NCBI GenBank assembly: GCA_944739405.2
Contig: OX123182.2
Span: 99,006,051-99,070,050 of the forward strand
Length of the DNA stretch: 64,000 bases
Direction: 5' to 3'
Origin: Euclidia mi
Taxonomy: Eukaryota; Arthropoda; Insecta; Lepidoptera; Erebidae
The notes beneath the pieces are model-generated. The model worked only from the letters and a program-made list of their open reading frames with translations, was not told where the DNA came from and made no database searches. Position 1 is the first letter of the stretch, and each line of letters begins with the position of its first letter. Position numbers and translations under genes: made by a program. Shown in pieces: positions 58,501 through 64,000 of this stretch.

Positions 58501-59176
58501 TAAATTTATGACAGGTATAACAGCCATTTGTGAAGAAGCAACAACTACACATGCTGGCAACCATGGATCGTGATCTCCATTGTCTTCTATCATTATGCAA
58601 CGTCGCTGACTCGAAGTGGCAGGTAATGTGACAGGAACAAATGTCTGTGACCTAGGTGCGAGCTTGCTCTCCTTGAGGCACAAAACCTTTCCCGTGCCTC
58701 CACCTCTCATTGGAATCTCCACATCTCCACACTTTAGGATACCACACTTAATATCCAATCTACATTGGTGATCTCTGAAGAAGTCTAGCCCAACAATGCA
58801 GTCGTCGATGATGTCTGCAATCAGTGCTTTTTGCCAATACAATTTGTCACCTACTTTGAAAGCCACTATTTGCTCTCCCCTGACTGGGATGTGCTGGCCG
58901 GTAGCCGTTGTCAGTCGAGGTCGAATTGACTGTTTTAGAATCTTTCCATTCTTCCTTATCAGGTGAGTCCCTATAACAGTTCGAGACGCACCGGTGTCCA
59001 AGGTCAGCAAACAGGTAACGCCATTGACCGCTCCATCAATGGTTAAACTGTTCCCATCCGTGCTTTGTCAGATACAAACTTTAGGGGCTTTTCGTCTACC
59101 GGCCAGCGCTTGCCCCGCAGCCCTGGCTGGAATTAGTTTTCCTGGTCGTGTTCGGGCGTTTGAACAGTAGCGTCAG
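55552..59176 (-). pseudogene. pol: Gypsy Pol polyprotein with three in-frame UGA codons
   Basis: One frame runs from the gag overlap to TAG at 55552-55554. Domains in order: protease (TLDTGASRTVIG, 59000); reverse transcriptase (DGSTRFCIDYRRLNDVTKKD, MPFGLCNAPATFERLM, catalytic LVYLDDIIVMG); RNase H (VDTDASNVGIGGTLSQRQ, FRIRTDHAALKWLL, GNADALSRRP); integrase zinc region (HDGPSGGHLG, then WCRKSVICS); integrase core Asp, Asp and Glu in VDVAGPF, HSDQGRNFES and MVERFNQTL. TGA interrupts at 59068-59070 (before QSTDGNS), at 57970-57972 (between GMK and FTTIDLKSGYWQ, where relatives have Trp) and at 57277-57279 (after TLSQRQ). Everything else is open. The HHCC finger has Ser in place of one Cys. Either the copy is dead or UGA is read through. 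Confidence 0.9.
55555..55568 (-). other. Polypurine tract
   Basis: The minus strand reads AGAGAGGAGGTAG right before the 3' LTR (TGTGACGG). It would prime plus-strand DNA synthesis. The pol stop TAG is part of it. Confidence 0.65.
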
Positions 59177-60290
59177 TCTTACGTTTACGTTTCGGACAGC
59201 TACTGCTGAAATGTCCTGGTTCCCTGCAGCTATAACATTTTGGGCCAAATCTTCGCTCTGTTCGCTGCATTTCTGCGGCCACAACTCGGACTCGTCCACC
59301 CTTGATGTCTCGACGGACAGCCTCCACTTCGAGAGCATGCGCTAAAGCGTCCTTAACGTTGTCATGGTGCTTCAGACGAACGGCAGACCTGACCTCATCG
59401 TCATAAATACCATCAATGAACGCCTGGAGACGCATGCTTTGGACTTGTGCTGGGGGTGCAGACTGGTAAGCTTTTCCTACCATTTTCTCTACTTCTAGAG
59501 ACCACTGCTGCAATGACTCGTTAGGGCGCTGACAGCGGTTACGCAACTGAGCACGGAATACAAATTCCAAATGCGCCTCTCCATACCTGGACTCTAGAGC
59601 CTCGATGAGCTGTTCATATGTGGCGTCTTTCCCCACAGACTGTAGCACTGATAATGCACCATCGCGTAACGCCAGTGTGAGTGCATTCTTGGCCTGCTCT
59701 CTGTCCCAGTTATTGCTAGAAGAAGCGGCTTCAAACTGCATCCTGTACGCCTCCCAGCATGAGGTGCCATCGAAAGAAGGCACTTTAAAATTACTAGCAC
59801 CCGATGAGGCGACTGCGACTGAAGGGACGTTGGTCTTAATCCTCCTGCACTCCTCCTCTACGGTAGCTATGCGGGTGTGTATCTCTTCTGATACTGACGC
59901 CATGCGGGACTGCACCTCTTCCTCTATAGTAACCACGCGAGATTGCACTTCACCGATACGCATCTCCATCTCGGCGATCTTACGTTCGTTCTCGGATATA
60001 TAACGGCGTATCTCAACCTGGCTCTCCATTATCTCGCCAAGCTGCTGCGAGTTTTGCTCGAGTCGAGATTCGAGTTGCTGCGAGGTTTGCTGGAGTTCGG
60101 ATTTGAATAGTGCAGCGAGGTCTGCGAGAGATAGTGGGTTAGCTGCGCTTGCGGACGTAAATATCCCTCCTTCGGAGCCACCTCCTTGCGAGGGAGCCTC
60201 CCTGCCCACGACTTCTGGGTTAGAGTCGCCTTGTTCTTGAGCGGCAGCCCTCGCACGTGTCATAGGCCCTTCCCTCGGCATGACTGGCAT
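59133..60290 (-). CDS. gag: Gypsy Gag protein
   Basis: A 385-residue structural protein that packages the element RNA. Start ATG is 34 bases inside the 5' LTR edge, right after the primer site. Residues about 50-150 form a Gln/Glu/Arg-rich coiled coil (QQLESRLEQNSQQLGEIMES and repeats of VEEE/RMASV). A capsid-like region follows (FKVPSFDGTSCWEAYRMQFE, about 170-300). A single CCHC zinc knuckle, CYSCREPGHFSSSC, lies near residue 360, followed by a basic tail. The frame is intact and ends in TAA. The pol frame lies -1 to it and opens about 45 bases before this stop, so -1 frameshifting is expected. GGAAAAC directly before the TAA is a non-canonical candidate slip site. Confidence 0.9.
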   Translation of the reverse strand: MPVMPREGPMTRARAAAQEQGDSNPEVVGREAPSQGGGSEGGIFTSASAANPLSLADLAALFKSELQQTSQQLESRLEQNSQQLGEIMESQVEIRRYISENERKIAEMEMRIGEVQSRVVTIEEEVQSRMASVSEEIHTRIATVEEECRRIKTNVPSVAVASSGASNFKVPSFDGTSCWEAYRMQFEAASSSNNWDREQAKNALTLALRDGALSVLQSVGKDATYEQLIEALESRYGEAHLEFVFRAQLRNRCQRPNESLQQWSLEVEKMVGKAYQSAPPAQVQSMRLQAFIDGIYDDEVRSAVRLKHHDNVKDALAHALEVEAVRRDIKGGRVRVVAAEMQRTERRFGPKCYSCREPGHFSSSCPKRKRKTDATVQTPEHDQEN

Positions 60291-60302
60291 CTTTTAACCT
60301 TC

Positions 60303-60324
60303 CAATCCCACTTCTGACACCAAT
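60303..60324 (-). other. Primer-binding site
   Basis: Just inside the 5' LTR the minus strand reads AATTGGTGTCAGAAGTGGGA. TGGTGTCAGAAGTGGGA begins with TGG, complementary to the CCA end of a tRNA. The remaining bases best resemble the 3' end of a tRNA-Leu, though I could not check this. Confidence 0.6.
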
Positions 60325-61182
60325 TGTTACGGACGGGGTAACGGGATTGGAAGGAAACACCGAGTAGCACTGATGACACTTTATTCAACTTGACACACGA
60401 CACGCCGTTTAATTTCGACGCAGACAGCACCAACACTAGCGTCTTTTGCACTGCACTTTTCACTGCACTTCACTGCACTTTACTGCACTATACTTTCACT
60501 TCACTTTTTTTATTACTTCTTCTTTCTTCCTTTACTTCTACCTTTTCTTCTTGACTTTACCACTTTTTAACTTAAACTGGCGCTTAGCGCTTCTACACCG
60601 CCTTATATACCCCTAGGAATGTTCTAGATCTACTAATTTCGATCGTCTTTTCGTTATTCAATTGTTTTCCATCTCCTGTCTCTTTTTAACCTTTCCATTC
60701 CGTCTTGAAGTTTCTAGAGTTTTCTAATCTTTATTCGAAATATTTAAATTTGTGTTTCCATCTCCTGTCTCCTTTTAACCTTTCTATTCCTTCCTGAAGT
60801 TTCTAGAATTTTCTAATTTTTACTCGAAATATTTAAATATTCTTTTTAAATATTTGCCAAATATTCATAAACATTTTCTAAATTTCATAAAAACCATAAT
60901 CCACATAACTGTTATGACTGGGATTTGAACCCACGCCATCAGAACGTGAGCGGGATGTGTTATCCGCACGGCCATCGCCTTGTTGTCAATGACTGGTGAA
61001 TTTGGCGAACACTTGACACAGTGTATACGTCATCGAGCTAAAAACTCATTTCCAAATAATAAAATAGTCTTCAAACCTCTTTGCTAATTATAGTGTTCGG
61101 CGACCGGCTAGTTTGTCGTGTAGACGTCAGTAGTACTTGGCAACGGTAGTGATGACAGCTTGACATGACACCGGCCGTCACA
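60325..61182 (-). repeat. 5' LTR of the gypsy element
   Basis: Identical to 54694-55551 with a shift of 5631 bases. By the same signals transcription would start near 60578. It is flanked outside by ATAT (61183-61186). Confidence 0.93.
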
Positions 61183-61186
61183 ATAT

Positions 61187-61769
61187 CATCTGTGTCTATG
61201 TTAAACATACCTACACATTATGAGTAAATGTGGTCAAATAAAATTACTACAACCATGACAATCGTCCTCACTATCCACAGATTAAAAGTTAAAATTGTAT
61301 CACGGTCAGATATCCCATTCCCGGTAAGTTAGCCGAGTTCTACCATCGTGTTAACAAGACGCAAGTTGACTGCGACGCGTCTAAGAACCAATTACAGTCG
61401 ACTCTAACGGTTGCGATGTTCCCGGTAACCGGATTATTTTCTAAGCGTAGTTGTTGCAATACCAATTGTACGACAAATAGCTCAGTTCCAGGTTGTTAGT
61501 TTAATGAAAAAGATTTTATTGCGAAATGTTTACAGTGGCATGATTGCTTGGGGATTAGTGTCGTTCACGATTTTATAGCGTGGTTTCGATTCCAATTAAA
61601 ATGTTGTCGTTTTTGTAAAAATATCTTGCTAGATGTGTTATTTATTTAATATTGTTGTATCATTGGCTTTGTAGCTTAGGATATTGGTTGGTTTGGTCAT
61701 CGAAATACTGAGTAATGTAATTTTCCTGTAAAATCATAACAATACATCTAAAAATCTACCTTATTTTAT
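61187..61769. other. Intergenic DNA, nothing recognised
   Basis: No supported feature. Confidence 0.4.
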
Positions 61770-61930
61770 TAACATTCCCTTTTCCATCATCCCGCTTCTC
61801 CTCCTTCTGCTATTCCTGTTCCCATCCCATGGGATAGCAACGCACTTGTGACTCTTCTAGAGTTGCGAGTGTCCATGGTCAACGGTATACGATAACATAA
61901 GGCGGATGGTCTGGTAGTTTACTATTTACG
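61770..61930 (+). repeat. Interspersed repeat, CCCCAAGGGGCGGCAACG family, degenerate copy 4
   Basis: ATCCCATGGGATAGCAACGC, ACTTGTGACTCTTCTAG and AGTGTCCATGGTCAACGGTA keep the order and spacing of the copies at 4288, 24285 and 37445 but are heavily mutated. Confidence 0.5.
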
Positions 61931-62004
61931 GGCCTCTTCTCACTATGAGGATGCCAGGGCCATAGTCAACCACACTGACCAAGTGGGGGTTCAAAATGTC
62001 TTTC

Positions 62005-62180
62005 AAGAATATTTTAGACAACTCTCAGTTCTTCACGATGCATTTTCTTGTTCAGCAAGCTTCAATCACCTATTTAATACGCACATAACCTCGAAAAGGT
62101 GTAAATGTCTTATGGGCTTTTGAACTTGACACCTTAAGCGTAGCAGTCTGTTTGTCTTTCCAGTAGGCTGTCACTGCATC
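62005..62180 (+). repeat. Interspersed repeat, GGCTTAATRTGCTC family, partial copy 3
   Basis: AATACGCACATAACCTCGAAA and AGCGTAGCAGTCTGTTTGTC match the second half of the repeats at 8590-8895 and 19680-19915. The first half is not clear. Confidence 0.45.
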
Positions 62181-63800
62181 AAATTTTATGACTAGACTGA
62201 TGTCAAAAAACACTCATGTATCATATAATAATGAATGTACATATATGTATGAATCCAGACAAATGGAAATGTATTACATTAGCATTTTGAAAACTTGTGT
62301 TTGAAAATTCAATATTTTTTTGTATCTATTATGTCTATTGTGAAAAGTAGGCCTCGCATGATCTTGTCTGACCTGACTTGACCTTTCGCATACAGTCAAT
62401 CTCAAAACGTTTTCTTTATGTCATTGCACTTGACCAGGAGACAGTGTTAATTATTATCAATCTACGATATTCATCTTAGAATTTATTTGCTATGTCGGCC
62501 ATCGGTTCGAAAGTTTGGTATTTTTGCCAAGATTTTAATTAAATTGTTTCTTGGGAAGGGAATTATTAGAGTATGAACTTGTATGAAAATATCAGTAAGA
62601 GCATAGGCTCCTGCTGTTATTTTCTTACAAATATATACTATCATTTTCTGGTCCATATTCAAAACAAATAACTATCAGTTTTTTAAAACAGTTCAAAAAT
62701 TATAAATCGTAATCGAGAAAAAAATATCAGTAAGCGAGAGTAAATCCTGTAAAATCGCAGTACTAAGATTGAATGTAGTTCGTTGGTAATTCTAACGGAA
62801 ATAGATTTTGCATATAACTGATTAGAAAGTTAGCGACCATCGCGGGTAATTGCCCGATGCAATACAGCTTATGGCCGAGCCACAAAGCTATCTCCACAAC
62901 ACACTCGCTCCCGTTACTCACCAAATCTAGCTCAATTCTGCACTAATCGCTACAATACTCTAGTGAGACAGTTCTCCGGGCACTTTCAGTTTATTTTGTA
63001 CTAATGAAGGTAAATGCTTCAAATGGCACTAAATGGACTAAATATGCTCGGACATGGATCTGACTAGAGGTCATTAAGGAGGTAATAAAATGTTTGTGCT
63101 GTTTCTATCATTCTACAATCGGGGTATGTGTGGCTAAACGGGATTTATATTTTTCATCATTTTGTGGATAATTGAGGACTTTTTAGAATTTGCTACGTCA
63201 CTCAAAAACAATAAGCAACACTTCTTATAAATTCGTGATAATTTGATTCGTCCATCTTTATGCATATATGATTAATGTAGATACAAGAAGATAGATACTT
63301 GACAAAACACACATAATCGCTACCTCCAAACAAATTTCTCAAATTACAAAGAATGTCACGTCTTGTACCTGTTAATATTACCCCTTATCTTTCGCTAAAT
63401 GGCAGAGGGTCACAACTCAGCACAGTATCAACACATTAGGTATATTTTCACAAGAAATTTTACCCATTAATTGGGAATCCAAAAATAAATAAGGGGTAAT
63501 TTCCCTAAACTGTTTGCAGTCGTCCCAGATTTGATGGAGACACGTGTAAGGAAAGTTCCGTATACAAAACGTGGGGTACGTTAAGCGTTTTCTGACACGG
63601 TTAAGGATTTAACAGAGCGTGCTCCGTGCAGTTGGCTGAGGATTTACTTATATGTAAACAGAGCTATTGTACGGTGTCATGTTTGTCGAAATCAGATGCT
63701 ATTAAATAGGACATGACATCTGGGGTATCAGGAGTATGGACCAATTAATCTTAGAATTATGTCAAGATGTGCCGTAGTTTTGTAACGCATACAATCTGCT
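62181..63800. other. Intergenic DNA, nothing recognised
   Basis: No supported gene, exon or repeat boundary. Confidence 0.4.
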
Positions 63801-63804
63801 GTGC

Positions 63805-63945
63805 TGCCCCATCCAATATTTGACCTATCCATAGATTTGACTACTAGAGATACACATTTGACGATATCCCTGATGCGAATTCGAAAATCAATTATTTATT
63901 GATTTTCGAATTCGTAAATCAATAAATAATTGATTTATTAAAATT
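63805..63945. repeat. ACGGCC-type MITE end next to nested palindromes
   Basis: CCAATATTTGACCTATCCAT with ACTAGAGATACACATTTGAC matches the left half of the MITE at 52850. Directly after, CGAATTCGAAAATCAAT is mirrored by ATTGATTTTCGAATTCG, then AAATCAATAAATAATTGATTT forms a second, overlapping inverted repeat (about 63886-63940). Confidence 0.55.
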
Positions 63946-64000
63946 TGAGAAATAGATTCATTATTTTAACTGTTATCTAGTTGACTGGTAACAGTTAAAA

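Larger units (their letters stand above)
54694..61182 (-). mobile_element. Ty3/gypsy LTR retrotransposon, recent insertion
   Basis: Complete LTR-gag-pol-LTR structure on the minus strand, 6489 bp, flanked by the 4-bp duplication ATAT (54690-54693, 61183-61186). The two LTRs are each 858 bp and read identically base by base, so insertion is very recent. A primer-binding site and a polypurine tract are present. Despite this youth, pol is interrupted by three in-frame TGA codons. There is no envelope gene. Confidence 0.93.

Overview
This is a repeat-dominated, AT-rich, eukaryotic window, most probably from a moth or butterfly (Lepidoptera). The main reasons are the density and kinds of interspersed repeats: tRNA-headed and 5S-headed SINEs, LINE tails ending in (TATG)n or (GATGAT)n, BEL/Pao, Ty3/gypsy, piggyBac, hAT, Tc1 and PIF/Harbinger elements. 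Intron-containing transposon genes and metazoan-type core promoters agree with this. There are no bacterial operons, rRNA or CRISPR arrays. All family names are by inspection; no database search was run.

Layout. 1-2.8 kb: a tRNA-like SINE head and LINE/SINE tails. 2803-4716: a hAT-type element with a perfect 8-bp target duplication. 4773-5367: a GC-rich retroposed fragment with poly(A) and a 13-bp duplication. 5.4-7.8 kb: two copies of a larger repeat, one carrying a long (TA)n tract. 12947-14521: a broken Tc1-like element. 14988-15894: a fold-back element with CACAGTG ends and 5-bp duplications. 16.9-18.1 and 19.7-21.7 kb: LINE tails, interspersed repeats and a second fold-back. 22.6-23.75 kb: the only convincing host gene, a single-exon 167-residue membrane protein with TATA box and poly(A) signals. 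24.3-25.0 kb: repeats.

25.99-34.44 kb is a nested stack. A deleted pogo/Tigger-like transposon received a PIF/Harbinger element (26964-33716, TAA duplication) exactly inside its C-terminal zinc-finger codons. Harbinger in turn received an RTE-like LINE (29044-30898, 11-bp duplication) and a MITE. The Harbinger element has the usual pair of convergent genes, a DDE transposase and a MADF/BESS DNA-binding protein, each with one predicted intron.

35110-36332 is a second hAT-type element holding three 103-bp tandem units. 39.2-50.3 kb is a decayed BEL/Pao retrotransposon interrupted by a CR1-like LINE (about 41641-46953) and by an internally deleted piggyBac element (48323-49292, TTAA). 50.7-53.2 kb holds a full-length SINE, a LINE tail, a TA-flanked MITE and a SINE inside another MITE. 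54694-61182 is a Ty3/gypsy retrotransposon on the minus strand. Its two 858-bp LTRs read identically, yet its pol frame has three in-frame UGA codons and an integrase zinc-finger Cys-to-Ser change. The rest, to 64000, is repeats and unrecognised intergenic DNA.

Except for the 22.9 kb gene, almost every coding segment belongs to a mobile element. The window is best read as a record of successive insertions, many with precise, checkable junctions.
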